From JBBQXY01 sp038209195 (lineage in GTDB: Bacteria; Chloroflexota; Ktedonobacteria; Ktedonobacterales; Ktedonobacteraceae), in NCBI GenBank assembly GCA_038209195.1, contig JBBQXY010000004.1:1-64000 (forward strand): a stretch of DNA of 64,000 bases. The letters are read 5' to 3'. Positions 50,340-60,088 of this stretch are shown here, one piece after another. The notes below the pieces were generated by a model. It was not told the DNA's origin. It made no database searches and worked only from the letters and a program-made list of their open reading frames with translations. Position 1 is the stretch's first letter. The number at the start of each line of letters is the position of its first letter. A program made the position numbers and the translations under genes.

Positions 50340-51428
50340 ATGGATAAAAAAGAAAAAGATCGCATCTATAAAGCATGTACGCGCTTTTTGAACCACCATT
50401 ATCGGCAAACGCCGCAACAGGTGTTGAGCGAACTGGCCACTATGTCTGAGGCTGAGCTGGATATGGATCATTATGGGCATGGCGAATATGTCAACTGGTT
50501 TGAAAAGAATATCGCTGAATTCCTGGGTAAAGAGGCCGCCGTCTTTATGCCCAGTGGCACGATGTGTCAGCAAATTGCCTTGCGCATCTGGGCTGAGCGG
50601 CGCGGACAGGCAAACGTCGCCTTCCATCCCACCTGCCACCTTGAACTCTACGAGCAAAAAGGGTACCAACGCTTGCATGGTTTGTCCGGCATCCTGGTGG
50701 GCTCACCAGAGCACCTGATGACACTACGCGATGTAGAGGCCATCAGCGAACCATTGGCAGCTTTATTGATTGAACTGCCACAGCGCGAAATCGGTGGGCA
50801 ACTACCCACATGGGAAGAGTTGACAGCCATCATTGAGTGGGCGCGACAAGGCGGCATTCCCACCCACATGGATGGAGCGCGGCTCTGGGAAAGTCAACCT
50901 TTCTATAATCGTCCCTACACCGAGATTACCGCTTTATTTGACACGGTCTATGTCTCGTTTTACAAGTCTATCGGGGGTATTGCCGGGGCCGCTCTGGCGG
51001 GACCAGCCGATGTGATAGCCGAGGCTCGTATCTGGCAACGCCGCCACGGCGGTAATCTCATTCATCTCTATCCCTATGTGCTTTCAGCGCACAAATGGCT
51101 TGACACACGGATTGAACGCATGGCGACATATCATACCAAGGCCAAAGAAATTGCGACCATCCTCTCCGCCATCCCAGAGATTGAGATCGTGCCTGAGCCG
51201 CCACACACCAATATGATGCATGTCTTTTTACAGGGCGAACGGGAAAAATTGCAAGCTAATGCCCTCGACATCGCCAAGCAAACGGGTATATGGCTCTTCC
51301 AAGGGCTGGTGCCAACGATAATGCCTACTTATCAAAAATTCGAGCTGGTCGTTGGCGACGCCACGCTCGACCTTTCCAACGCCGAAATCCAGGGTTTGTT
51401 TCAGAAGCTTTTGCACGTGAGTGCTTGA
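50340..51428 (+). CDS. Threonine aldolase/beta-eliminating lyase family PLP enzyme
   Basis: Fold-type I PLP enzyme cleaving threonine or a related beta-hydroxy amino acid. FMPSGTMCQQIAL binds the cofactor phosphate, HMDGARLWE is the conserved Asp region, and the Lys in VSFYKSIGG is the PLP lysine. From the ATG at 50340 it has 362 residues. Frames upstream belong to the GrpB gene. Its last 104 bases are antisense to the C-terminus of the next gene. Confidence 0.87.
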   Translation: MDKKEKDRIYKACTRFLNHHYRQTPQQVLSELATMSEAELDMDHYGHGEYVNWFEKNIAEFLGKEAAVFMPSGTMCQQIALRIWAERRGQANVAFHPTCHLELYEQKGYQRLHGLSGILVGSPEHLMTLRDVEAISEPLAALLIELPQREIGGQLPTWEELTAIIEWARQGGIPTHMDGARLWESQPFYNRPYTEITALFDTVYVSFYKSIGGIAGAALAGPADVIAEARIWQRRHGGNLIHLYPYVLSAHKWLDTRIERMATYHTKAKEIATILSAIPEIEIVPEPPHTNMMHVFLQGEREKLQANALDIAKQTGIWLFQGLVPTIMPTYQKFELVVGDATLDLSNAEIQGLFQKLLHVSA

Positions 51429-53208
51429 GAAATGAGAAGATTACGCCAATCAATGGTATAAGCCACATAGAGAGACCGCGAAAATCTGACCAGTAGAAAT
51501 AGAACAATCCGGGCACAAAACTATTGAGCGCTGCCCAACTAGAGAAGCAGTACAGCGTTAAAGCACTGAAGGTGAGTAAGCGTGCCAGTAAAGGCAAGTG
51601 CAAAACGCCTGGAACCCAGGTCTGATGATCAGTCGTTGCTTCGACCAGCGCAAAAAGTCCAAAGAAAGTTACCAAGTACCACGGCCAAAACCATGGGGTA
51701 CCAACCATACAATACAAAAGCCAGACAAGAGCAATCCAACGAATGAGAGCAGGCACGTTGTTGATGCGCTCTGGCACACGGATAACCCACCAGCACAGAT
51801 ACATGAGTAGGATGAGAAAAATACTCATACTGATCAGATGACTACTTCTATCAACAGAGGAAACGATATAAACAGATGTGTGATTTAGAGTTTGGATAAT
51901 GGGATGGGGATGAATTTTGATGTGGAGATGATGTGGAGCATGAAGATGGATGTTTGGATGCGGTAGAGGATAGGGACGGGTACGGCTATGGGTAATACTA
52001 CGATGCTCAGAAAAATACACAATTCCATTGATCAAATTACTGAAAAAATCCGGCAGTGTATTGATATTACGATCAGTCGCGGGAGTTCCTAAAATGGTAT
52101 GAAGGAGCTTGCCATTTTGCCAAAATGGTGCGTAGAGCAGTACAATCGCGCCAAGGACCGTGCCGCTAAAGACGAGTAATTTGCGTATGTTATCCTGTTG
52201 AAACCACAAGTACAGCAACAGGCCAAGCACCAGTAATCCAATATTGAGTTTGAGGCAAACGGCAATAGCAAAAAATATCGCCACCGGTATCTGTGCCAGT
52301 AGCGCGTGTTTCGTCGCGTGGCCTTTCAGCAAGAACCAGAGTGCCAAAAGTACCAAGAAAAGGGCGGTGGCATCCACGTGCCCATTCGCACATGCTTCGA
52401 GCAGCAAGAGCGGATTCCAGGCAAACGCGAGTGTAGCAAAGACACGCTTCTCCGTAGATATGTGACCATTGAGTCGCTGAAGCTGTCCGCTCATTGACCA
52501 TATAAGCAGCACAGAGCCAAGATGCATTACCAAACCAAGCAAACGTAGCAACAATATCATGGAAACCAGCCCAGGGAAACCGCACTTGAGCAAAATCCAC
52601 TCCATTATGCTGGTAAGGATAATCCATGTTGGGCCATAAATTGACGGCTGGTCTATCCAGTAAAGATATGGGAAAACACTATCGTGGCTAATCTGAGATG
52701 GGAATGCCACTAACGGGTTGAGATGATATATAACCCCCATGCGGGCGTAGGCAATATAAGAAAAAATATCGCCGGAAGGTACGATTGCACAAATTACGCA
52801 AAGCATTCCCAGCAACGTGGTCGAAATGAAAATATAGCGGAAGGTGACAAAGCGTACAACATTGCGTAGGGCAAACACGTACGAAAGGAGTACGAACATG
52901 AACGCGCCGAAGAGAAGAGCGGTCTCTTTCCAGCCCAGTTCTATAGCAATAGGATAGGGAATATTTTTATTTACCGCCTGTTGGACAACTTCAAGCTGAG
53001 AAAAGAGGATGTGAGCGGGCCAAAGTGGCCATGTTCCCAGGTGCGTCAAGAGCGCATCTGGTAATCCTACATATCGTAGAGGGAGAACGGCATCCAATAC
53101 GAACAGGGAGCTAACCATCGTGAACAGAATAAGCGCAGGCCAAAAGCGATACCGTGGCAACGAGAACTGCTCAATGCCATTCCTCTTCGTACTCACTCGC
53201 TGTAACAC
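51325..53208 (-). CDS. GT-C fold polytopic glycosyltransferase (polyprenol-phosphate mannosyltransferase-like)
   Basis: About twelve hydrophobic segments. The first loop contains SGDIFSYIAYARMGVIYHLNPL, the type of acidic loop motif seen in GT87/PIG-M-like mannosyltransferases (quoted part: GDIFSY). Residues about 400-452 are a His/Pro-rich hydrophilic loop (HPNIHLHAPHHLHIKIHP) unusual for the family. The last 35 residues are basic and lie antisense to the threonine aldolase gene, suggesting loss of an earlier stop codon. Probably adds a sugar from a lipid carrier on the outer side of the membrane. Confidence 0.78.
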   Translation of the reverse strand: MLQRVSTKRNGIEQFSLPRYRFWPALILFTMVSSLFVLDAVLPLRYVGLPDALLTHLGTWPLWPAHILFSQLEVVQQAVNKNIPYPIAIELGWKETALLFGAFMFVLLSYVFALRNVVRFVTFRYIFISTTLLGMLCVICAIVPSGDIFSYIAYARMGVIYHLNPLVAFPSQISHDSVFPYLYWIDQPSIYGPTWIILTSIMEWILLKCGFPGLVSMILLLRLLGLVMHLGSVLLIWSMSGQLQRLNGHISTEKRVFATLAFAWNPLLLLEACANGHVDATALFLVLLALWFLLKGHATKHALLAQIPVAIFFAIAVCLKLNIGLLVLGLLLYLWFQQDNIRKLLVFSGTVLGAIVLLYAPFWQNGKLLHTILGTPATDRNINTLPDFFSNLINGIVYFSEHRSITHSRTRPYPLPHPNIHLHAPHHLHIKIHPHPIIQTLNHTSVYIVSSVDRSSHLISMSIFLILLMYLCWWVIRVPERINNVPALIRWIALVWLLYCMVGTPWFWPWYLVTFFGLFALVEATTDHQTWVPGVLHLPLLARLLTFSALTLYCFSSWAALNSFVPGLFYFYWSDFRGLSMWLIPLIGVIFSFLKHSRAKASETNPGFRRWKGRAWRRQRPARIFDK

Positions 53209-53378
53209 AATGTTCTTCTTTCACAGATACGATGTATAGCAGGGTTTATTTCGTTTTACAGTGGAATTTTTATAGAATTATTCTCAAAATCCATCTGCTA
53301 TTACGTTTTGAAGCACAAAAAAGTAGCAAAGTGAGATGGCACCTCAGAAAATAAAGGGTCAGGGTTTGTAAAACTCAT

Positions 53379-53408
53379 TTGACAATTATTATGTCTTCAT
53401 GGTAGTAT
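53379..53408 (+). promoter_or_regulatory. Sigma70-like promoter of the ABC-F gene
   Basis: TTGACA (53379-53384) and TAGTAT (53403-53408) are separated by 18 bases. The predicted start point leaves a leader of about 480 bases before the ABC-F ATG. Confidence 0.6.
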
Positions 53409-53466
53409 AGAAGCGAGAGTACTTCTAATTCAAACCATATAGTTAAAGAACACAGGGAATTATTCA

Positions 53467-53517
53467 ATGAAATTGCTCAATACAATCATCTTGCAAGCAA
53501 TCTCATCTGCCGTTTAA
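53467..53517 (+). CDS. Putative 16-residue leader peptide
   Basis: The frame reads MKLLNTIILQAISSAV then TAA, with AGGGAA about eight bases before the ATG. The stop codon lies inside the left arm of a hairpin (53507-53519 with 53531-53543). Such small hydrophobic leader peptides are known upstream of antibiotic-responsive ABC-F genes, where stalled ribosomes switch the RNA fold. No conservation data are available to me. Confidence 0.45.
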   Translation: MKLLNTIILQAISSAV

Positions 53518-53543
53518 GCGATCACGCCGGGCTTAGACGGCAG
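53507..53543 (+). promoter_or_regulatory. Hairpin overlapping the leader-peptide stop (possible attenuator)
   Basis: Thirteen-base arms ctgccgtttaagc and gcttagacggcag pair with one mismatch around an 11-base loop. A T-run does not follow, so it may work by pairing alternatives rather than as an intrinsic terminator. Confidence 0.4.
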
Positions 53544-53892
53544 GAAGTGGCAACGGGTAGGAACCATGACCTACCTGATGATGCATCCGCTCACTGACAG
53601 TATTCAGTACATGTTCAGTGAACTTTTTACGTTATGCGCATCTATTCCGCTTTCTTCCTCCCTCACTAGACTCCTGGCGTATTGCGCCGGGGTTTCATTT
53701 CTTCGTAGCCAATTGCGCCGTGATACATTGTGTCACATGCTCCATCCAGGCACGAAACTTGGCCCATAATAAGACTATCCGCTGGCAGCATTGTGCTGTC
53801 TCATGGTTGATCACTTGTGGTCAAAGCCGGACCTATCATTTCATCTTTACTACTATACCAACTATGCTTGTTGAAAAAAGGATAAAACTATC

Positions 53893-55503
53893 ATGTTACA
53901 GGTTAACAGCATCCTACTGGCTTATGGGCCTCGACTCGTGCTGGATCACATTTCATTTACGGTAGCACCGGGCGAAAAAGCGGGACTGATTGGGGTAAAT
54001 GGAGCTGGTAAAAGCTCACTGCTCAAGATCATTGCAGGAGTGCAGGAGTCCGACGGCGGCAACGTGATGCTACCAAAGAGCTATGGCTACCTCTCTCAGG
54101 ATGTGGCACACGAAACGTCAATTGCCGAGGGCATGACCGTGCGCGACTTCATTTTCAGCAGCACCGGTTTGGATCAAGCTGTTGAGAGCTATGAGATATT
54201 GACCAATAAAATCGCGGAAGCAGCTAATGACGAGAGCTTGCCCACCCTATTAGAGCATTTTGAGCAAGCGCAGGACGCACTTGATCGACTGGGTTATTAT
54301 GATGCCGATGCACGAGCGGAGCAACTGATCAGTGGCTTGAACCTGGGTGGCGTCACGCTTGAGCGGTCGGTGCATACCCTCAGTGGTGGTCAAAAGACGA
54401 AACTGGCCTTGGTGCGTTTGCTCTTTCAAGCTCCTGACCTGCTACTGCTCGACGAGCCAACGAACTTTCTGGATGTCGAGGCCACTGGCTGGCTGATGGA
54501 ATTCTTGGAACGCTATAATGGTGCCCTCTTAATCATCTCGCACGATCTGGACCTGCTCGACCACAGCATCAATAAGGTGCTTCGGCTCAATGAGTTCACG
54601 CACAAACTTGAGGAATATCGCGGCACCTACTCCAGTTACATTACGCTGGCGGGTGACGCCCTGGCACTGATGGAGCGCACCAAAGCACAGCAGGAGCGTG
54701 AAATTGCCCGCTTGCGCAAAACCTCCGATAAGCTACGCGGCTATGGCGCGACGCGTGTCAGCCAGCGTATCGCCGTCGATAAACGTATCGCTACCCTGGA
54801 AGTGAGCAAGCCCGAATTGCCACAGAACAGTCGGCGCATCAAAATTGATTTTCCAATGCGTCAGCCGAGCGCACAGCTCGTGGTACGCGCGGAACACCTG
54901 GCTAAGCAATATGGGAATCGGAAGATTTTCAGCAATATCAATTTCCAGGTCGAACGTGGACAACGCTTGGTAGTAGTGGGCCTGAACGGTGCCGGTAAAA
55001 CCACGCTTTTACGCACGCTGCTGGGCATTACGCCGCTGGACTCCGGCAAAGTGACGATGGGCGATAGGGTGCGCCTGGGCTACTATGCGCAAGAGAACGA
55101 GGGACTCGACTACGACAACACACTCTTGAGCGAGGCCACGGCAATCTTGCCAGAAGACTCGAAGCGCGTGCGTAGCATCTTGGGACGGTTCCTTTTTAGC
55201 GGAAGTCGCGTCTTTCAGCAGATAGGAACGCTCAGTGGTGGTGAGAAAACGCGACTGGCCCTGGCTAAGATGGTTCTTGATGGTCCCAACCTGTTGGTAC
55301 TCGACGAGCCAACGACCCACCTCGATGTCCTTTCACGCACAATCATCGGCGAAGCTCTCGGCGACTATCGGGGTACCATCATTTCCGTCACCCACGATGT
55401 AGAATTCGTGCGTTACTTGCAACCGGATACATTGCTAATGATGCCAGAAGGCCGCGTAATGCCCTACAAGACCGAGCACGATGAACTGTTGAAACGGGCA
55501 TAA
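53893..55503 (+). CDS. ABC-F family ATPase (ribosome-associated)
   Basis: ABC-F proteins bind the ribosomal E site and act in translation or antibiotic resistance. Two ATPase domains are present: Walker A GVNGAGKS near residue 37, signature LSGGQ, Walker B LLLDEPT; then Walker A GLNGAGKT near 367, LSGGEKTR, LLVLDEPTTHLD. The linker (about 255-310) is short. There is no membrane domain. 536 residues, with AAGGA before the ATG. A long leader with a putative peptide precedes it. Confidence 0.93.
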   Translation: MLQVNSILLAYGPRLVLDHISFTVAPGEKAGLIGVNGAGKSSLLKIIAGVQESDGGNVMLPKSYGYLSQDVAHETSIAEGMTVRDFIFSSTGLDQAVESYEILTNKIAEAANDESLPTLLEHFEQAQDALDRLGYYDADARAEQLISGLNLGGVTLERSVHTLSGGQKTKLALVRLLFQAPDLLLLDEPTNFLDVEATGWLMEFLERYNGALLIISHDLDLLDHSINKVLRLNEFTHKLEEYRGTYSSYITLAGDALALMERTKAQQEREIARLRKTSDKLRGYGATRVSQRIAVDKRIATLEVSKPELPQNSRRIKIDFPMRQPSAQLVVRAEHLAKQYGNRKIFSNINFQVERGQRLVVVGLNGAGKTTLLRTLLGITPLDSGKVTMGDRVRLGYYAQENEGLDYDNTLLSEATAILPEDSKRVRSILGRFLFSGSRVFQQIGTLSGGEKTRLALAKMVLDGPNLLVLDEPTTHLDVLSRTIIGEALGDYRGTIISVTHDVEFVRYLQPDTLLMMPEGRVMPYKTEHDELLKRA

Positions 55504-55522
55504 TACAATACTCAACCAACTA

Positions 55523-55574
55523 ACAAAGCACAAAGCCAGCAAATCAGTGTGGATTTGCTGGCTTTGTGCTTTGT
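55523..55574. terminator. Perfect bidirectional palindromic terminator
   Basis: Perfect 23-base arms (55523-55545, 55552-55574) with a six-base loop lie between convergent genes ending at 55503 and 55593. Confidence 0.9.
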
Positions 55575-55592
55575 ACATGCCTTGTAAGCAAC

Positions 55593-58202
55593 TTAAGAAC
55601 CACTATTACCAGAGTTTCTCATGCGGGAGCCGACGGAGCCAATCATTTCGCCAAGCGGGCCAAAAGTAGCCTGGACGATACGCTGAATCTCCGCAGCGCG
55701 ATCCTGATTCGTCCAGATGACGTGGATTAGGAAGCTATAGCTGTCATTCATCCCAAAATCATAAAGTGATGGCTTGCTATTCTCCTTCTTTTCCTCTTTC
55801 TCTTTTGTCGATTGTGGCTGCGAATTTGTCAAGAAAACCTCTATCAGTGGATAAGAGACGGATGCGTTATGATTGAGGTCGTTATACTGCTTCTGTATTT
55901 CGCTGCGGCAGGCTGTAAAAAGGTCTCCGACTTCGGTACCGGACGAGACGAAAAAGCTGCGAATACTGTCTACGAGGTTCGAGCTACTGAAGGACGAGGT
56001 AGCAGTGCTCGTTTGTGCTGAAGGTTGACCGCTATTTGCGTTTGTCGAGGAGGTTTGTGCCTGGGTAGTTCTCTGCACGACCATGCCAATACCCAGGAAA
56101 CTGGCAAGGGTAATAATGGCATTGCCAAGCCACGAGTTCGCGAACTGGTTTTGAGGTAGAAAGGCAATAACTTCCGCCGCCACAAACAAGATCAGGACAA
56201 TCACCGCGACGCCAATCAGCACCGAGAGCAGTACGCGATTTCGCCACAGCAACTGCTCTGTGTTTTTCTTGACCTCCTCTACCTCTGCTTTGACATCGTC
56301 GGTGACATCCGCTACAAAGGCTTGTTCGCAGCGCTGCATAAACTGGTTCAAAATGGACTCTGTCACAGCCTCCGTGGTAATCGAGCGTAGATTTTGCTGG
56401 CCCGTGATGAGAGACTGCCACACGTCGGCCTGTTCGATCAAGGCGATACGCAATTGCGATGACAGCTCTCGCGACATCACTGCTGGCGCATCATCGCTAT
56501 ATTCTATGGCGTGCGCACGACAGATCGTTGTCTGCGCCTTGGGGCTACTGATCCAGACGATAGCTGCCTGCCAATAATCGAGGCTATGCTTGATGGAGTG
56601 AAGAGCATTGCTTGGCAAGCAGTCATCCTGCTCGTCGGGATTCTGTGGACTATAGGGTGAGTTCGTAGGGCCATAAGTCGGATAGGATGGACTTGTAGGA
56701 CCATAGGAAGGACTTGTGGGGCCATAGGATGGGCTCGTAGGACCATAGGGTGAGCTTGTAGTGCCATAGGACGGACTCGTGGGACCATAGGACGGATAAT
56801 AAGGTGAGCCATACAACTGATACTGAGCATTCTGGATCGCAGTTTTAATTCTATTGTAGGCTCCATCCATTGCACTGCTGAGAGCCGAGATCTGGTGCTG
56901 GATATGGATAATATCGCGCGCATTGAAGACGCTTTGCCAGGCATTAAAGAGCTTCTGCATGAGTATTTTTTTCTGTCTACGCCCGGCATCGCTGTTATCA
57001 TCCTTGAGCGCGTCGAGGGCATTTTCGATGGGAACGACGAAGAGGGCCACCCCCCAGGAGAGTGTGCAGAGCGAACGCCCAGCTTCATAGGCCACCATGC
57101 CAATCTCGTAATTCTCAAAGTTTTGCCCCACGTACAAACTTTCGCGTACATACCCATCCCAGGCTTCCAGGAAGCGGACGGTTAATCCCGTGTAGCGTTT
57201 GATGGCAACACCCACATCACGCGCTGAATTTGCGCCATTGTCTTCAGGGGTAATAGAGGGAGCAACACCAAGAATAGTCGGAACTATTTTATCGCGATTG
57301 GCCTTAATGCGTTGCGGATCCAAAACCTCATTTGGTTTGACATATAATTGGGTTAGGCAGTTTAATACGCGGCGCGTGATGCCATACAGCTCATAGCTTG
57401 GCGGAAGAGGATTGCTCATCGCGTCGCTATTGCTGATGCCAACACTGGTAAAAATATCGGTGTCATCTTTGGGAATATAGAGATAAGAATAGGGAAAAGT
57501 TGTGATACTGGCGATATCTTGTGCCGGGATATCAACCTCGTAGATTGTTCCCGTAGTATCGTTCGTCGTGACCAGTTTGATTTGCAGTCCTACGATGCGA
57601 TTGAACATGGCGCGCCACACACTAGTATTCCAGACGGCGTCGCTCGGCTCCACGGGCAGTTTTGCGAATGGGTCGCTGTTGAGTAGGCCAGGACGAGAGG
57701 TCGGCAACACAGCGAGCTGGTCAGCATCGTTGTCAGAATGTTGTGGCAATAAGGTTTCGAGTACAGTATCGACCAGGTCAAAGGCCGCAATCTGGTCATT
57801 CGCTTGCTGGAACTTCCCATCAAGGGCTGCCAGCAGTACACGACTGCGCAGTTCCAGCAAGTTCCAACCCAGCAAGAAAGCATCGTGCAACGTCTGGAAC
57901 GCTTTGTCACCGAGCAAAGTGTTGCCACCAGAGGCATCATCATGCTGCGCAGGTGAATTTACTGGGACGGGCGTTCCACCGCCAACAGGTGGCTGATCGC
58001 CACTACTCCCCCCACCTGCTGTGGGCGGGATGTCAGAACCAGATGATGTGGGTGGGATATCAGAGCCAGGTTGTGTCTGGCTGGCATACCCTGTAGATGA
58101 AGTTTGCGCGGGCGGTGTGCCAGTGACTTGATTTTGTTGGTAGGGATACTGGTTCGGGTCGATATTTGAGCCTGGATTCTGGTCTTGACCGCTCATATTC
58201 AC
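55593..58202 (-). CDS. Large membrane protein with RNA polymerase II CTD-like heptads
   Basis: Not recognised as a family. Residues 1-95 are a Gln/Pro/Ser/Thr/Gly-rich disordered tail. A long helical domain (about 100-460) is followed by tandem YGPTSPS heptads (about 466-517), then another helical domain, two membrane segments near 655-705, and a C-terminal region of about 165 residues. The heptads differ from the eukaryotic CTD consensus YSPTSPS at one position. There is no signal peptide. Probably a membrane-anchored structural or stress protein. The repeats may be a flexible linker. Confidence 0.75.
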   Translation of the reverse strand: MNMSGQDQNPGSNIDPNQYPYQQNQVTGTPPAQTSSTGYASQTQPGSDIPPTSSGSDIPPTAGGGSSGDQPPVGGGTPVPVNSPAQHDDASGGNTLLGDKAFQTLHDAFLLGWNLLELRSRVLLAALDGKFQQANDQIAAFDLVDTVLETLLPQHSDNDADQLAVLPTSRPGLLNSDPFAKLPVEPSDAVWNTSVWRAMFNRIVGLQIKLVTTNDTTGTIYEVDIPAQDIASITTFPYSYLYIPKDDTDIFTSVGISNSDAMSNPLPPSYELYGITRRVLNCLTQLYVKPNEVLDPQRIKANRDKIVPTILGVAPSITPEDNGANSARDVGVAIKRYTGLTVRFLEAWDGYVRESLYVGQNFENYEIGMVAYEAGRSLCTLSWGVALFVVPIENALDALKDDNSDAGRRQKKILMQKLFNAWQSVFNARDIIHIQHQISALSSAMDGAYNRIKTAIQNAQYQLYGSPYYPSYGPTSPSYGTTSSPYGPTSPSYGPTSPSYGPTSPSYPTYGPTNSPYSPQNPDEQDDCLPSNALHSIKHSLDYWQAAIVWISSPKAQTTICRAHAIEYSDDAPAVMSRELSSQLRIALIEQADVWQSLITGQQNLRSITTEAVTESILNQFMQRCEQAFVADVTDDVKAEVEEVKKNTEQLLWRNRVLLSVLIGVAVIVLILFVAAEVIAFLPQNQFANSWLGNAIITLASFLGIGMVVQRTTQAQTSSTNANSGQPSAQTSTATSSFSSSNLVDSIRSFFVSSGTEVGDLFTACRSEIQKQYNDLNHNASVSYPLIEVFLTNSQPQSTKEKEEKKENSKPSLYDFGMNDSYSFLIHVIWTNQDRAAEIQRIVQATFGPLGEMIGSVGSRMRNSGNSGS
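56651..56805. repeat. Coding tandem repeats of about 21-24 bp
   Basis: Repeats such as ggacttgtgggaccatagga recur through this stretch and encode the heptads YGPTSPS on the minus strand. In-frame repeats of this kind change copy number easily. Confidence 0.85.
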
Positions 58203-58753
58203 CCCTCCTATATCAATTTTCCTTCTGTTGCAGGCTCTAACCTGGCAGAACTACCATGTTTCCACATATGGCTAAGTTGAGCTCATTATAATAGGTGGAT
58301 CGTATTTTATCAATTATTTCGTCAAAATGGATCAGGGCCTCTCAAAAGTTGCCCAAAGCAGTAATCATTCCCCGGTCGCGCCATTACACCTCTTGCTTGC
58401 TTTTCCGAAATATGCTATACTCTTCCTAGAGGTACCACAAGGTACCCTTCGTTAGAACCCGTAGCATCCTTCGAGATCTCTCTCATCATCATCCCCTAAC
58501 ACTTCAACCAACAAAAAAGCAATATCCCAAATGTCCCAAGTCACAAATGTCCGAAACATCCCATCCATCACAACCTCTCAGGCATTATTCTATCGAATAC
58601 AAGACTACTGAGAACTGGAGATCACAAATGTCCCAACCATCACAAAGGCCCAAGCAGGAGAACGCTACCGCACGAGACAACAAGACGTTTGAGAAACCCT
58701 GCAAAATGGATGGGCCGAGTCGTAGCTCTCGTCAGGTGAAAATTGATAAAGCA
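58203..58753. other. Long intergenic region with a promoter-like site
   Basis: TTGCTT (58393-58398) and TATACT (58416-58421) are 17 bases apart on the plus strand. Downstream there is a small palindrome (ggtacc…ggtacc) and repeated tcacaaatgtccc words near 58541 and 58622. A frame of 102 codons at 58547-58855 has no ribosome binding site and is antisense to the next gene at its end. I do not assign a gene here. Confidence 0.4.
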
Positions 58754-60088
58754 TTACAGTACACGCTGTACGCGACGGCGTTTGATACCTGTCGCTTGTG
58801 GCAACAAACCTTGTTCTATGATGGTGATTGCGGGATCACAATCGTAGTGTGCTAGCGTTGACTCTACGCTCTCAAGGACGGCTTGCTTGATAGTATCAAA
58901 CGAGGATGAGGCGGTGGAGGACACTGAGAGGTAGATGTGCAACTGTCCAGTTTTTTCCTGTACGACCTGATAATCTGCAATATCAGGGCTGGCGAGTAGG
59001 ATCATACGGCGTATAGTATCGGGAAAAAAGGGGCGCGTACCGCCTGTCTGTGACGAGAAGTAGCAAATATCGTCACAGCGTCCCTCGATAGCACGGATGA
59101 CGCGAAATGGAGAGCCGCAGGCACATTTTTGGGTCTCTAATTGCAACACATCGTTAAGGCGATAGCGAATGATAGGCTGCGTGCGTCGCCACATGTCTGT
59201 TACAATGGGCATGACCCGCGCTCCATCTGCATTCCCATCAGAGATGGGCTCGAATTGCATGGCAACAACATCTTCCTGGATATGCAGTGAGCCATGAGCA
59301 CAACTAACGGCCAACAGACCTTCGGTACACTGATAAATCTGCTCTACGGGTGCTTGAAACAGTGCCTCTAGACGCGCCTTATCGTGCGGCTCCAGCACTT
59401 CCGCTACCGAGATCAACCGTTCTGGTTGGATGCGTAGTTTCCCTTGCACACGTTCATCCGCCAGGAAACCCAGCAGCGAGGGTGGCCCCACAACGATAGC
59501 AGGCTGAAAGGTGTTAAGGGCAGAGACAGCCTGTGGTAGTGGCAACATGAGGTCAAAGTAGCGAAACTGGATCAGCATACCGCCTATTTGCTCGTACAGA
59601 TTGCTATTGGAGCGCAAGAAAAAGGCAATGCGCAAGCGACGAGGTCGCACACTATGTAGTGTTCGTGCCAGGATTGTACCCGCCCATGCCGCTTGTTCCC
59701 ACGAATTAGCCAGGAACAAGCCACGATGGCCAGAGGTACCGGAGGATAAACCAACCGTGATACCATCAAGCACTGGCGCAAAATTACGACTGCGCTCGGC
59801 GTGTAGCGCGATGTTCATGGCGGCCTCACGCGCAATACCACGCGTATTAAAGGTGGAGAAGTGCTCCATCATCAGGTGTTTGTCTACCGTGGGCAACTCA
59901 CGCCACTCGCGCACATCGTATCCAGCCCAGTGCTCACGATAGAACGGCGCGTGCTGTAAAGCATACTGCACAATGCGTTGTGCATGCTGTTCCTGGTAAC
60001 GTTCCAAGGTAGTTCCGCGCAAATGCTGCCAGCGCCAGCGAGCTTGCATAAAGTTGGAGGCAATCAATGACAGGTTACCTACCTTCAT
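58754..60088 (-). CDS. Adenylate-forming enzyme (F390-synthetase/PaaK-like)
   Basis: An ANL-superfamily enzyme activating a carboxylic acid as its adenylate. P-loop SSGTSGHRGLF lies near residue 115 and the AMP-contact region is YQCTEGLLAVSC. The cysteines CACG and C in IEGRCDDI are typical of the PaaK group. 444 residues. It overlaps the MBL gene upstream by four bases (ATGA) and is the last gene of a four-gene operon with KAS III and an epimerase, so the acid is probably a long-chain or beta-hydroxy acyl intermediate. Confidence 0.82.
   Translation of the reverse strand: MKVGNLSLIASNFMQARWRWQHLRGTTLERYQEQHAQRIVQYALQHAPFYREHWAGYDVREWRELPTVDKHLMMEHFSTFNTRGIAREAAMNIALHAERSRNFAPVLDGITVGLSSGTSGHRGLFLANSWEQAAWAGTILARTLHSVRPRRLRIAFFLRSNSNLYEQIGGMLIQFRYFDLMLPLPQAVSALNTFQPAIVVGPPSLLGFLADERVQGKLRIQPERLISVAEVLEPHDKARLEALFQAPVEQIYQCTEGLLAVSCAHGSLHIQEDVVAMQFEPISDGNADGARVMPIVTDMWRRTQPIIRYRLNDVLQLETQKCACGSPFRVIRAIEGRCDDICYFSSQTGGTRPFFPDTIRRMILLASPDIADYQVVQEKTGQLHIYLSVSSTASSSFDTIKQAVLESVESTLAHYDCDPAITIIEQGLLPQATGIKRRRVQRVL

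Noticed and set aside
53566..53769. Plus-strand frame of 67 codons in the ABC-F leader
   Set aside because: A weak binding site exists but the composition is not protein-like and another frame overlaps it; the 16-codon frame upstream fits a leader peptide better.
58547..58855. Plus-strand frame of 102 codons
   Set aside because: No ribosome binding site, low-complexity composition, and its end is antisense to the adenylating-enzyme gene.
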